Source of the DNA: Tethya wilhelma
Lineage: Eukaryota; Porifera; Demospongiae; Tethyida; Tethyidae
Direction: 5' to 3'
NCBI GenBank assembly: GCA_964030475.1
Contig: CAXIPT010000008.1
Span: forward strand, 1,525,709 to 1,589,708
DNA: 64,000 bases
Each line of letters starts with the position of its first letter. The first letter of the stretch is position 1. The notes under the pieces are model-generated. The model was not told the origin of the DNA. It made no database searches and worked only from the letters and a program-made list of their open reading frames with translations. Position numbers and translations under genes: made by a program. Of the stretch, positions 1-10,767 are shown in pieces.

Positions 1-305
1 TTACATTATTAAGATTACAATCTGATCCAAAGCTGGTGTAAAGTGAAAGATTTTAGCCTGATCCATTATCATAGTGTGACAGCACTGCTAAGACTAGGAG
101 TTAGCACAATAATTGTGTTTGGTAAATATCATCACTTGTTCATGTACACTGATGACCATTACCAACTTCTTATGCTGAGCATGTCAGCCACTAGTAAAAT
201 ATGGAGTCTTGTATGCCATGCATGCACAGTGTGCACATGGTGTCTATGTACACAATCAGTGTTTCATTGTTTGTTTGTTTGTTTGTTTTGTAATTTGTGA
301 TGTAG

Positions 306-1368
306 GGTACCAAAGCCATCATGAAAGATGTGGCCAAGTATCTCCCAGGAATTGGTTGGACATTCCTTTTCATGGAGTATCCATTCCTCAGTCGAAACTG
401 GAAGGAAGATGAGAAGAAACTGTCAGCTGCTTGTCACAACCTCTCAGACTATCCTGTCAACATGCTGGTGAGTTGAGCAGAGAATGTTATGATATGTGTG
501 TTGTGTTTGTGTGTGTTGATAGTTTTGGTTTCATTTCTATGGATTGGACTCCTAGTGTTCTGTATCTGTAGGGGAAGGTTAGTGCCTCACTTGGGATAAC
601 ATTTACTCACTATGTGCTCAGAAGGCATTTGTTTGCTCCATTGGAACATCCAGAACAACTTTACTGTTGTCAAAATTACCATACTAGTTTACATTTACTA
701 AGATTGTCTACAAAATCTGTAGTTACTGAAGAATTGTAGAATTTGCAGCTTATTTGTACACCCAATGCTAGGTGGCCATGCCCACTAGTGTCATTGGTCT
801 TCACTCATACAGTAGACAGGGCTAACACTTCTACTGAAAACCAGTAACATATTGTCAGATACTGTATAGTTGGAAATTTTCATATGGTGGAAATTTACAT
901 GTTTTTCATATGCCATTCGAATATACAAAAATTAAACTGTGAAATTTAACTTCCACATTATGTGCAACATGAGCACGTGCCATGTATACAAAATTTAAAC
1001 TACAAAAATTTTTACTGGCGTGTTTTACCGATTTATACAAAATTTTGCACCAACGAAAATTTATGGTCTATGAATACTATTCAACATGAAATAGAATATA
1101 GTAATTATGAATGAAAAATTGACATCACACACACCACAGCTGTGCTTGTTTGCAGAAGGAACTCGATTCACTGAAGAGAAACATAAAGTGAGCATGAAAT
1201 TTGCTGAGTCAAGAGGTCTTCCTGTCTTGAAACATCACTTGTTTCCACGAACAAAAGGGTTCTGTTTCATTCTCAACCACATGAGAGACACCAGTGAGTA
1301 GAAACATGAATGTGGAGGGTTGTTGTGTTTTGATTGGGTTGTTTTAGACTCTCGGTGTGCACCTAGGN

Positions 1369-1400
<32 letters not shown>

Positions 1401-2981
1401 TTGTTCCAATTATACGTCAAGAACAGCAGCTCCAGTCGTCAAAATTAGCATACCAAGGTTAAATAATTGAGACTTCTACAAGAATTGCACGTAAAAAAAA
1501 CCTGTGGTTACTGAGATCTGAGGCTTTTCAGTGTCGCTGAGCATTGTATAAGCTTCAAGGGCACACCTGCTAATCATGCCCATTTTGTTAGTATGCATTA
1601 TTTAAAATTGATTGAAAGATGAGCAGTTCCACTTGACAGAAGGACAGCTGACTCACCCTCTAGGTAAACTTTAGCACTGAATCTTATGCATGCCAAGTTT
1701 TTTGACAGCTGGTTTAGTCACAGAACTGCTAGTTCAGTACCTCCTGCTTCCATGCAGAGACTTTTTAGGGTCCAGTGTCATAGTAACCTGCCAACTAGTA
1801 GTGCTGGTACTTTGAACAAGTATTTCTGTACAATTAATGTAGATATGCAGAATATTCATAGTCCTTAATAAATATTGACAGTGTCATGCATGTGTAACCA
1901 TACAATTTGTATTGGTACATCCCATGCACCAAGGATTGAGAACTTCAAGTAAATTTGTAGTGTTTATTATTATTTAATTATATGGAGTGCAGTATACGTA
2001 ATTTAATAATAATTTAGTAATTTAGTATTAAAGGGAACTAAAATGTTCTATGTAGGTGGATCCATTGTGTATGTGAAAGTTATAGTCCATGAAATGATTC
2101 GGTAATTATTATGATGAAACCACTTCGCAGACAATTGATATAATTTCCCACCTAGCATTCTTGTGGAGGCATGAATAACTACTATGTTCAAGTAGTAAGA
2201 ATTTCAAAAAAAAAAAATAAGCAGTGTAGGAATGGGCAGTTCTGTAAAAAGTATTGCAACAAAGAATGGTATCAATTTCGGCACATGACTACTTCATTTT
2301 TTGTGCCCAAATCTTGGCTGGTAATCTAATTCTGCCTGCTGTACTTTATTCCACTTTTTAGCCGAGTGATAAGATTAGCAGGAATTTGAACTATTAGTGT
2401 GATAAATGCAGCTATTTCAGTACAGATCATTCTTTGAACCATTTACAACAAATTTATATAGCTACGTATGATGGATCAAAAATGAAAATGAAGTAGTCAT
2501 GTGCCGAAATTGAGACGATTCTTTGTTCCAATACTTTTTATAGCACTGCCCATTCCTACACTGCTTATTTTTTGAAATTTTTACTACTTGTACTTATATG
2601 AGTAATCTTTAGCCTCGTTCCCAGGCCTTCCTTGATGCATACTTTTGTAAGTTACAAAGTAAGCCCTTGGTACGAGGCTAAGTAATCTTTGTGTATGTAT
2701 GAGAATAACCTACCCTGACTCTCAATCAAATTTGTCATGATTTTCTATTAATTTTGATAATGAAATAATTATTATGCCACTTTCTCTCCTGCAATCAATC
2801 AGTTCCGGCCATTTACGATGTTACTATCTGCTATCGAGGCAAAAAAGAACCTTCAATACTGGATGTGGTGAATGCTGAACCAAGTCAGGCTGACATAATG
2901 GTACGAAGATTTGCTGTCTCTGATATTCCTAAGGATGAGGAAGGTATGGCTGACTGGCTCATCAAGCTTTACCAGTCTAAG
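306..2981 (+). CDS. 1-acyl-sn-glycerol-3-phosphate acyltransferase, AGPAT3/4-like (partial, three exons)
   Basis: Exons at 306-467, 1140-1293 and 2803-2981 join in phase (162, 154, 179 nt) with GT-AG borders. The protein acylates lysophosphatidic acid to phosphatidic acid in ER or mitochondrial membranes. Seen: the [16 protein letters not shown] block (family motif II), [13 protein letters not shown] with the EGTR phosphate-binding motif [18 protein letters not shown], and [13 protein letters not shown] (motif IV). The NHxxxxD catalytic motif should lie in an exon left of the window. After 2981 a GTAAG donor is present, but no exon matching the usual C-terminal membrane segment follows; an N at 3138 may hide it. 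Spacing and motif order fit AGPAT3/4 better than AGPAT1/2. Family assignment is firm; the paralogue is not. Confidence 0.88.
468..2802. other. AGPAT introns: no other gene, holds a microsatellite and a MITE
   Basis: The intron at 468-1139 shows no repeat or gene that I recognise. The intron at 1294-2802 contains an N at 1369 beside a (TG)n tract, a 402-bp MITE (2189-2590), and a short inverted motif at about 2611-2684 starting TAGCCTCGTTCCCAGG. Related copies of that motif begin near 11468 and 21170. Confidence 0.6.
2189..2590. mobile_element. MITE family M1, solo copy, ~110-bp terminal inverted repeats
   Basis: The segment starts CAAGTAGTAAGAATTTC and ends with the inverse, AAATTTTTACTACTTG. 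The arms continue inward as inverted copies through GGAATGGGCAGT and CATGACTACTTCATTTT. There is no coding potential. Two further copies lie at 25004-25382 and 36479-36856, each at the right end of a longer repeat (R1). No clear target-site duplication is visible. Confidence 0.8.
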
Positions 2982-4564
2982 GTAAGCTAGCACTAAATAA
3001 GGTATACCGTATGGCAGGTATTTTTCAGGGAGGTGGTGGGGAGGATTTTGTAGTCTTTGAAAATTTCACTTATTTGTTTAAAAGATTTCATGGTCACGTT
3101 ATGGAGCATGCAGGTTAACATGGGTAAATATTTTGTGNAAAGAAGACTAGATGAATGTTATAACATTTGGTACATGGACTGTTTTAAATGCATACATTGT
3201 ATGATAAATATTTATGAGCTCTAGTATGTTAGTATTCTCTTTTTCTTTCCTTTTTTTTTTTTTTGTGGTTCAGCTTCCCTTAATAATTTCCCTGTGTCAG
3301 TTGTAACATTGTATGTATTGAGTATTAGGACTGGTGATTTTAAGTGGCATAGCTACACACCTGACATTAAGAGTTAAAGACGTGACAAAAACTGAATTTG
3401 TACAGCTGCTACCAGGTCCATGGGGAAGGCTAGTCTCGTGGGCCAGACGTCCGAGAGGGGGGAAAAGACTAGGGGAAGGCTGGCGTCTTCACAGGCCTGA
3501 ACGAGGCAATAGGGAAGGCCTAGTAGAGGCTACCATTATTTAATATGCGTACGATTGTACAACGCACCATAGCGCACTGACCCGCGCTGGGGGTATGGCT
3601 GTACAGTATTTATGTCAATTTATGAGTATGTATGATACACACATTTACATAAATTATGAAAAAAAAGAAAGAAAAAACAAATCGCATGTTCAGAGAGGAT
3701 GTATAAGGGACCGGGAGACGACCTCTGTGAGCAGGGTTTAGTGCCTCGGAATTAAGAACGAGCACCCCCTAGCGCAAAGACCATTGATAATTGGATTTAT
3801 TAATAAGTATTCAAGCCTTTAGCAATCTCTATTTCTTACTTGTTACTTTGAAGCTATTTCTAAGCTCATTCATGTCTTAGCTCTTAATACTCAACAGCAA
3901 TTGCGCAAGCCAAGGTCACGATATCCCCATTACCCAAAAGTGGGCGTGTTACCCTTACTTAGGGTGTCTAACGTGAAATTTCAAGAGTGGCAAATTGAAG
4001 TCATTGCTAGTTATTTGTGTAGAACTACTCTAGATCAACTGAAAAAATATATCTGGTTTGATGCAATCACGCATTGTTTTCCTTTGCGAGGCATTTTACT
4101 AAAAACACAAATTCGCAAATAATGGTCACGTGACCAAAATGCCATACTAGATTCACTACAATAGCAAATTTGGTGAGGCTTGGCTGTAAGCAATGTTCTA
4201 GGACTATCTTTTTATGAGTGTTTGTAAGATTCTTACTGCTTGTGACAAATGCGGCAATAGCACGCGGTTTACGTGCATGCGTACGTACGCGTACTAAATT
4301 TTGGTCACGTGACCATTATTTTGCGAATTTGTGTTTTATTGAAACGCCTCGCGAAGGAAAACAATGCATGATTACATCAAACCATATATTTTTTTTTCAG
4401 TTGACCTATAGTAGGTTTACACAAATAACTAGCAATGACTTCAATTTGCTACTCTTGAAATTCGACGTTGGACACCCTACCTTACTCTAATCCTGGCTAC
4501 GCCCCTGTGATAATACGCAGAATTTTTTTTAGACATCAAGAAGCAGGTTAGCATCCTCACGACA
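2982..4564. other. Intergenic between AGPAT and SUOX-1; no gene seen apart from a foldback element
   Basis: It has an N at 3138, a poly-T run near 3250, a block at 3415-3485 rich in AGACTAGGGGAAGGC-like words, and the foldback element at 3942-4504. The expected last AGPAT exon is not recognisable. Confidence 0.5.
3942..4504. mobile_element. Foldback MITE with ~190-bp inverted arms
   Basis: The left arm (about 3942-4134) and right arm (about 4304-4504) are inverted copies. Shared blocks include GGTCACGTGACC, ACACAAATTCGCAAAT, GACTTCAATTTG and GGGTGTC-AACGT, and both outer ends carry GGGCGT. The spacer is about 170 bp. It looks like a non-autonomous DNA transposon; no ORF is believable. Confidence 0.7.
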
Positions 4565-6190
4565 ATGTTATCATTTGCAAGGAAAATCCGTTGGCTTAAG
4601 CTTCTTGGGTCATTTGGAGCTGGAATTGGATTGGCTTGTACACTTAAACTGAGGCAGGATCGGAATGGTGCGGCAAAATATACTACAGCCTCAATTGGAA
4701 CTATATTTCCGGGGAATACTACTTCTTGTCTGCAGTCTAATATAGGCCAAGCAGTGGATGGTCTGCCAGAATTTTCTGTTGAGGAGGTAGCTAAACATAA
4801 GGCTCCTGAATCAGCTGCTGGTGTGTGGGTGATGTATGGAGATGGAGTGTACGATATTACGGAGTTTCTGAAGCTTCATCCAGGAGGAAGTGATAACTTG
4901 TTGCTAGCTGCTGGAAAACAGCTTGAACCATTCTGGGAACGGTATCCTCTTCACAATAGCGAAGAAATTTATTCTATGTTGGAGGAATGTCGAATTGGAA
5001 ATGTTGCTTATGATGACAGGGTGAAAATGAGAAAACAGCTAGATTGCTGTGACAATCAAGAACCAGAGAGATCCTCCCAATTAATTACACATCCAGTCTT
5101 TAAGAAGCCATTTTGTGCTGAGACACCAATGACTTTAATGACAAATAGATTTTTAACGCCAAATGATCTTTTCTACGTTCGTAATCATTTTTCAGTCCCA
5201 CTTGTTGACCCACAAACCTACTGCCTAGAAATTAGTGGTGAGGGTATTGAAACAATCACACTGAGTTTAGATGAGTTAAAATCAAAGTTCACTAAATACA
5301 ATGTTATTGCCACTATTCAATGTTGTGGAAACCGACGAAATGATCTGAATAAAGTTAAACCTCTTGCATATCCATGTAAAGGTGGTTTCATTGGTACCGC
5401 TGAGTGGACAGGTGTTCGACTTCGTGATGTTCTGCTGTATGCTGGAATCAGAGAAGGAAAAGACTACACTCCTGTAGAGCACGTACATTTTGAAGGTCTT
5501 GATCATGACCCACTCACCAATGAAACATATGGAGCTTCTATTCCAATACACAAAGCCATGGATAAACGAGGAGACTGCCTTTTAGCCTACAAGATGAATG
5601 GAGAAGATATTCCTCGTGATCATGGCTACCCACTGAGAGTAATTGTCCCTGGACATTTAGGAGCACGCAATGTGAAATGGGTGAAGAGAATCGTAGCTAG
5701 TAAAGAGGAGCACAGAGGAATTTGGCAGCAAATATTGTACAAGGGTTTTCCTCCTTCTATGGACTGGAAGAATATGGACGCTTCAACAGCACCTGCCATC
5801 CAGGAAATGCCAGTACAGAGTATAATCTACTCCCCAGAAGACGGCTCTTCTATAGAGTCTAGCAGTGTGACTATGAGTGGAATAGCATGGAGTGGAGGAG
5901 GACGAGGTATTGTACGAGTGGATGTCTCGTGTGATGGAGGAAAGACATGGCAGACAGCTGACCTCCTGGAAGGCTCTGGTCAGCCCAGAGGAAGAGCATG
6001 GGCATGGACTCTGTGGGCAGCCACTGTTCAAGTGCCGAGCAATACAGAAGAAGTTGAATTGTGTTGCAAAGCTGTGGACACATCGTACAATGTTCAACCA
6101 GACACTTCTGGTCCTCTGTGGAATGTCCGTGGATATCTGTCAACAGCTTGGCATAGAATTGTAGTTATTAGTGTCATAAAAGGAAACTAA
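4565..6190 (+). CDS. SUOX: Sulfite oxidase, copy 1 (mitochondrial, single exon)
   Basis: 541 aa, close to the usual animal length. Sulfite oxidase oxidises sulfite to sulfate in the mitochondrial intermembrane space and passes electrons to cytochrome c. Residues 1-35 are basic and hydrophobic, like a mitochondrial leader. A cytochrome b5 domain (about 65-150) has HPGG at 105-108 and a second heme-ligand candidate, His130. The molybdopterin domain starts near 180 with DLFYVRNHF. The molybdenum-ligand cysteine is most likely C253 in IQCCGNRR, followed by GTAEWTGVRLRDVL and RDHGYPLRVIVPGH. The C-terminal dimerisation domain (from about 400) holds SGIAWSGGGRGI and CDGGKTWQ. The chosen ATG gives the leader; a pyrimidine tract and AG just upstream hint at a 5'UTR exon. 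The second copy is SUOX-2. Confidence 0.95.
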   Translation: MLSFARKIRWLKLLGSFGAGIGLACTLKLRQDRNGAAKYTTASIGTIFPGNTTSCLQSNIGQAVDGLPEFSVEEVAKHKAPESAAGVWVMYGDGVYDITEFLKLHPGGSDNLLLAAGKQLEPFWERYPLHNSEEIYSMLEECRIGNVAYDDRVKMRKQLDCCDNQEPERSSQLITHPVFKKPFCAETPMTLMTNRFLTPNDLFYVRNHFSVPLVDPQTYCLEISGEGIETITLSLDELKSKFTKYNVIATIQCCGNRRNDLNKVKPLAYPCKGGFIGTAEWTGVRLRDVLLYAGIREGKDYTPVEHVHFEGLDHDPLTNETYGASIPIHKAMDKRGDCLLAYKMNGEDIPRDHGYPLRVIVPGHLGARNVKWVKRIVASKEEHRGIWQQILYKGFPPSMDWKNMDASTAPAIQEMPVQSIIYSPEDGSSIESSSVTMSGIAWSGGGRGIVRVDVSCDGGKTWQTADLLEGSGQPRGRAWAWTLWAATVQVPSNTEEVELCCKAVDTSYNVQPDTSGPLWNVRGYLSTAWHRIVVISVIKGN

Positions 6191-6643
6191 ATGAAAGTAA
6201 TTATTTCTGTAAACGTACATTATGGGATGGCTGTTCCTATATTTTATTTAGGTCTAGTTTTTAACATATTAAGCCTTATAATGTTTTTAGAATTGTCTGT
6301 TTTTCCGTGTGAAAATACACAGGTCAGAACCAGTAGGAAACATTATTGAACCACACGAGTTTGAAACTAACTAGAGTGATACTAATAGGTGAAATACACA
6401 CCACAATAGGTACAAAGTATTAGATGCATAAATTAAAACAACAACAGCAACAAGTTCAGATAAAATACTTGTAGTAAAACTATGACTTCAAATGAGAAAG
6501 CGTTGTTTGTGCCACAGGACAAAACTCACCATCCACAGTGTGGTGGTGTCTACTACACACTTTCGGAAGTGTGTAGTATCTATGCTCGACGCATGCAGCC
6601 GAATGTTCACATGTATTGTTGCGCTCATCACTAATAGTTGAAC
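6191..6643. other. SUOX-1 3' flank with hairpin and an empty transposon site
   Basis: The 3' flank to about 6540 recurs, diverged, at 19134-19561. A hairpin built on ACTTCCGGAAGT-like arms sits near 6550-6575. The reverse complement around 6577-6580 reads GCATAGATACTAC. This matches the two flanks of the 16627-17876 transposon joined at a single GATA. Confidence 0.65.
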
Positions 6644-6677
6644 AATGGCTCACTTGTCCCTAGAATTATGCGTAAAA
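6644..6677 (+). pseudogene. Start of a second TPR-protein gene, cut by an N
   Basis: ATG at 6644 encodes MAHLSLELCVK, identical to the first 11 residues of the TPR gene at 14906-16561. The 5' flank is also homologous (ACTATTAGTGATGAGCGCAA on the sense strand in both). Homology stops at the N at 6678. This is therefore a duplicated gene head, truncated either in the genome or only in the assembly. Confidence 0.75.
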
Positions 6678-6805
6678 NAGTGTGACGTTTTTACTTTGCA
6701 CGTGCACATACGAACGTCGAATTACGTCACATTTAACCACACTGCAATCTGATTGGTCATGTCCAGATTTTGGACATCTGTTACAAATCGGTATATACGG
6801 GTGTC

Positions 6806-6890
6806 CCCAGACTCTTCTCTCCCCGTGCGAAGAGTCTGGCCAGCCAGACTAGGGGAGAGACGTCTCGTCCCCAGACTCCACCCATCTTCG
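6806..6890. repeat. Short interspersed foldback repeat with CCAGACTC words
   Basis: The block carries GAAGAGTCTGGCCAGCCAGA and GTCCCCAGACTCCACCC in inverted arrangement. Related blocks occur at about 20512-20560 (GGAGAGTCTGGCTAGCGAGA) and 57640-57690 (GGGTGGAGTCTGGGGACGAG). Coding potential is absent. It is probably a small dispersed MITE or SINE-like family; the class is unknown. Confidence 0.5.
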
Positions 6891-7037
6891 CGCGCTTGTA
6901 ATTGTGCGAGCTAGGGTGGGGTCTGGGCACGAAACTTTTCAACTGCTTTTTGTGCCAAGAAAATTTGAGCTCTCTACTCCTTAGAATTCAGAGCTAGAGA
7001 TATAGTGATTGGTGAAATATCTAATATTCGGCGAAAA

Positions 7038-7514
7038 ATGGCGGCATTGTGGAGTGAGTTTCTTGTTGATATGGACAAAAACTTGATATGATATTAAATT
7101 AATATAATAAAAATTATTATTATCAGATTATATTAATCTTTACTCATAGGCTTGAAAATGCAAAGAGATCAGCAGTATACGGTGACATTCCCCAAGAAAA
7201 TACACCTCTCTAGTGCCATAATCTGCTGTGATGGACTGGGTGAGAAAAGGAGTTTTCTCTTTGATGGTTTGATTCATGTACATATCGTTGAAGATGGACA
7301 GGACCACTTAATTGGAGTGATAGCAGGCATAGGGAATCATGAAGCCAACCCAATATTTCAATGCTCTGTAAACCTGAAGTTGGTGCCCTCAAAGCAGTAC
7401 ACTCTATATACTAAGTTTGCCGATTTACCCTACAAGAAGCATATAACAACTATTGGAGTTCAAAGGTTGTCACAGTTTCCCTTTGTTGTGCAAATGACGG
7501 GTTACTTTGAATAA
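7038..7514 (+). CDS. Small conserved-looking protein of unknown function (two exons)
   Basis: Exon 1 (7038-7053) encodes MAALW and ends with the donor GTGAGT. Exon 2 (7150-7514) follows the acceptor CTCATAG, giving a 126-aa protein that begins MAALWSLKMQRDQQYTV and ends QMTGYFE. The 16 and 365 nt sum to a whole number of codons including the stop, which supports the model. The sequence is rich in beta-type alternating residues (YTVTFPKKIHLSSAIICC, FLFDGLIHVHIVEDG, FQCSVNLKLVPSKQYTLY). There is no signal peptide or membrane segment. I do not recognise the family. Confidence 0.6.
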
Positions 7515-8054
7515 ACGTTGAAATTTCATAGTAATATTGTAGCTGTTTAATAGAGTTGTGTACTAGCATATCAATCGTACTATATAGATCTAGACCTGCA
7601 TCATATCACTGATATAATATTATATATTTTTATCACAGAAGTCTAGTTGATGGTTCTATATGCAGTTTTTATGTAAAATTAGAGAAATTGCCATGATCAA
7701 CTCGTAGGGAGATTTTACGTGATCTTTCCCATGGGTTAATCATGGGAACATTTTATGTGACATATATATACCCTGATTCAATTATGTCAAATGGAAAACA
7801 TTGCCACTGTTAGATGGTGCAATATTAATATGGGAACATTCATATGTACTTGTAAGTACTCTGATCGACCTAACGTAAAAGTTGCCCGTATAATGTAGCT
7901 TTCCATGCTCAAACGTGTGGGGATGCTTTAGTTAAGAATTTTGACCTTATGTAAATCTCCCCATTTAATACCATTGGCAGGCTACATTATACACAAACTA
8001 TAGATTTGCTCTTGAGAAGTGTCCTGTGACCAAGGTCCATATGTGGTGTGTCAC

Positions 8055-8097
<43 letters not shown>

Positions 8098-8674
8098 CCA
8101 TAAGTGGTGTGTGTGTGTGTGTCTAGACAATGACAATAATAATTATTAGCCGCAGTGAACTGATGCCATTGGCTATAATAATAATATTATAATTTTATAG
8201 CTTTCTTTTACCAAAATTAATGATCATACCATAGATAGCATATATAGCTCAATCCAGCTCCCATGCATGTGTATAACCAGGTCAAGTGGCTTTCACAGTA
8301 TGCATATATATACCTAAGAATTTACAATGATAATTAAGGGTTTGTTAACGGAACTGCATGTGTTGCTGTTTTAGTGCAGTTTTGTTACCCCACAAAAAAA
8401 GTGACGTTTTACTCAGTGACTTTTTTTGTTGACGAATGTGCAATAATTATGTAGTAAATATGTACGCACATATATGTCTAGTATCCAAACGTGGTACCTA
8501 AATTATGTGTTTTTTAAAAGCAAAAACGTCACAAAAGGTCATAGAATGTCCTAAATGTCAAAATTTAATAGCACCTATTATAGTGACACAGTTCCTTTGA
8601 TTACCCCACAAGGAAGGCCCAAGTACAAGGCTATACCACTTTGTTAATTCGTTTTACACCATGCATAGCCATAC

Positions 8675-8742
8675 ATTATAATATGCATATATGCATATTA
8701 TAATCAGTGGATTATATAGCTATATAGCTATATAATCCACTG
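8675..8742. repeat. Two abutting perfect palindromes (30 bp and 38 bp)
   Basis: 8675-8704 and 8705-8742 are each identical to their own reverse complement, and they touch without a spacer. The first is built on TATGCATATATGCATA, the second on GATTATATAGCTATATAG with CAGTGG/CCACTG ends. They could extrude as cruciforms. Function unknown. Confidence 0.8.
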
Positions 8743-8935
8743 AGTGTGTTCATGTATCCACATGTGCAGTTAAGTATACACGTGGCTAGTTGAAGAAAAC
8801 TAAATTGGGAGATTTCACATGTCTGCTGGAAAAGAACTGCATATATAAGTCAGACTTTAGTTGGGTAGGCATGCATGACTGTGTATTAATACTGTAATAA
8901 CTAGATCTACGTGACCTGTTTCATGGGTTAATCAT

Positions 8936-8975
8936 GGGGAGATTTTACGTGACTTAAGTCACGTAAAATCTCCCC
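8936..8975. repeat. 40-bp perfect palindrome
   Basis: Each arm reads GGGGAGATTTTACGTGAC, meeting at TTAA. A diverged half-site is at about 7709-7725. It may be the fused ends of a MITE whose terminal repeat is GGGGAGATTTTACGTGAC. Confidence 0.8.
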
Positions 8976-9175
8976 AAGCTTGGCAAGTTTTTACATCACA
9001 TTGAGAACATTGTACATATACAACGAATTGTGACAGATAATCAATGTATCTATTGCAATGGGGGTCGGTGAACAAAAATAGGTTCATAATTAAAAAAACT
9101 TATGTTTTAGGACTATAATAATAATTATATTTCTTGAGTCTCCAACACGATAATATTATGCATCATGTACAGTAC

Positions 9176-10514
9176 TCAAAACACACCACCTAGTAATCAT
9201 AAGATAATCAGCTAGCATTAGTCACCAGATTGTTTCTGGCCAGTAATATACCTGTGATCTCAATGCAGGCACCAGTGATATAGCTACTCTTGTCTGATGC
9301 CAAGAAGGCACACAATTCACCAACCTCTATTGGTGTTGTAGGGCAAAGACCGGTGAAAGACAGACCACACAGTACTATCTTATACAATACCTGTTGGTTT
9401 CCCAGTTCTTCCAAGTGCAACTTTCTGTAGCCACTACATTAGAACATCATAATTACCAGGGATCAAATTAGTAAAATATAATCATAATTGTCAATAAGTT
9501 GACTGCATTGATCTTACCTGATCCAATTCCTTCTGAGAAACAATTCGGTCATTCAATGGAGTATCAATAGAACCAGGAAGAACAGCATTACAACGAATTC
9601 CATACCTAGCATATAAATAAATTCATTCAGTGGCACTCAAATTAGTCTCACCTCAATCAGCCTGACACAAAATATGAAGCATTAGCTCAAGCTTACTTTC
9701 CAAATTCTTTAGCACATGTTATAGTCATACTTGAAATACCACCTTTACTTGCTGTGTAACTGGGACACACACCACCAATCTACAGTATGCACATTGTTAG
9801 GTAATAATAATTTTTTGGTTATTAAAGTTTTCAATGATAAGGCCTGACTCTTGGTATTAAGTGAATGGATCAGAGAATATTATTACTTTTGCCAAGATGC
9901 TAGAAATGTTAATAATGGATCCATTCCTAACTTTCTTCTGCACCATCATTTTGGCAGCTGCTTGAACTACAAGATATGTTCCCTGAAGTAATAATTATAG
10001 GTATACGGTGCTCATGATAAAATACGACCATAAAAACATGGTAAAGAGCCCACCTTCAAGTTAGTATCAACAATAAGGTCATAGCTGCTCTCGGTTTCAT
10101 TGGAGAAGGTGTCTCTGGTGCCTATCCCAGCAGAGTTCACAACAATTGTTAGAGGGAGCTCCTCTCCAAAAGATGACTCTAGTGAACCAAACAATGAGGT
10201 AACTTGAGCAGAAATGGATACGTCAACTTCAAACGGAAGAAACTTTGAATTCTCATGACCATTTTGTTTGGCAATCTCTTTCAAGATTTTCACTGTTTCT
10301 TCGTTTTCAGACTGTATGTTCCCCACCACTGCCACTGAGGCTCCTTCACGAGCAAACACCTCACATGCTCCACGACCAATACCACTACCTCCACCTTTAC
10401 AGTGTGATGACATTTTATGTTTGGGTGAGGCCACAAATTTTGAACGAAAGTAGTTTATTCTGACAAACTTGAAGACTAACCTGTGACTACTGCAAGCCTG
10501 GAAGTTAGTGACAT
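9176..10514 (-). CDS. HSD17B8: SDR-A: short-chain dehydrogenase, HSD17B8/FabG-like, complete in eight exons
   Basis: Exons, 5' to 3' on the minus strand: 10481-10514, 10054-10394, 9887-9982, 9697-9779, 9518-9605, 9391-9424, 9252-9326, 9176-9189. They total 765 nt, giving 254 aa plus stop, and every junction is GT-AG and in phase. Classical SDR features: TGGGSGIG nucleotide-binding motif at residues 12-19, NSAG, NISS near 150-153, and catalytic Y165 and K169 in SYTASK. The tail ITGACIEITGGVF resembles HSD17B8, which in animal mitochondria reduces 3-ketoacyl intermediates or oxidises 17-beta-hydroxysteroids with NAD. The 34-nt first exon encodes MSLTSRLAVVT and the 14-nt last exon encodes GVF and a TGA stop. 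Family is sure; substrate is inferred. Confidence 0.88.
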
Positions 10515-10767
10515 CTTGTTGTGATCAGTAAATCAAGCTATAGTGGCAAGGCAAATTATGTTCAACCTCTCTGCTCACTGCTCAACGTGCCATCTACTAG
10601 CCCCTCCCACAATTTCTTTTTAAACCGCACCACTGAAATTATTTTAGAACAAAGTTGAAACATTATATCTATGACATTGTATTCTTCATAATATTATAGC
10701 AGAATGCAACTAGAATATTAATCTAGAGTGTACTGAAATCCAAGCTTAACTGCAAAGGTCTGCTTTT
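10515..10767. other. Spacer between SDR-B (upstream) and SDR-A
   Basis: About 250 bp of AT-rich sequence without ORFs. It must hold the SDR-A promoter and the SDR-B 3' end. No core promoter element stands out. Confidence 0.4.

Larger units (their letters stand above)
7515..9175. other. Intergenic: microsatellite, palindromes, no gene seen
   Basis: (TG)n tracts lie near 8058-8122. Words such as GGGAGATTTTACGTGA and CATGGGTTAATCATGGG recur near 7709-7748 and 8920-8975, in direct and inverted copies, suggesting a decayed MITE pair. Three perfect palindromes are entered separately. No believable ORF. Confidence 0.5.

Noticed and set aside
3334..4490. Short plus-strand ORFs (69, 73, 90 aa)
   Set aside because: Two lie in the arms of a foldback MITE and the third in a repeat-like block; none continues the AGPAT protein.
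5282..6164. Antisense and alternate-frame ORFs of 89-104 aa over SUOX-1, mirrored at SUOX-2
   Set aside because: They are conserved only because the sulfite oxidase sequence beneath is conserved; no independent start, splice or domain evidence.
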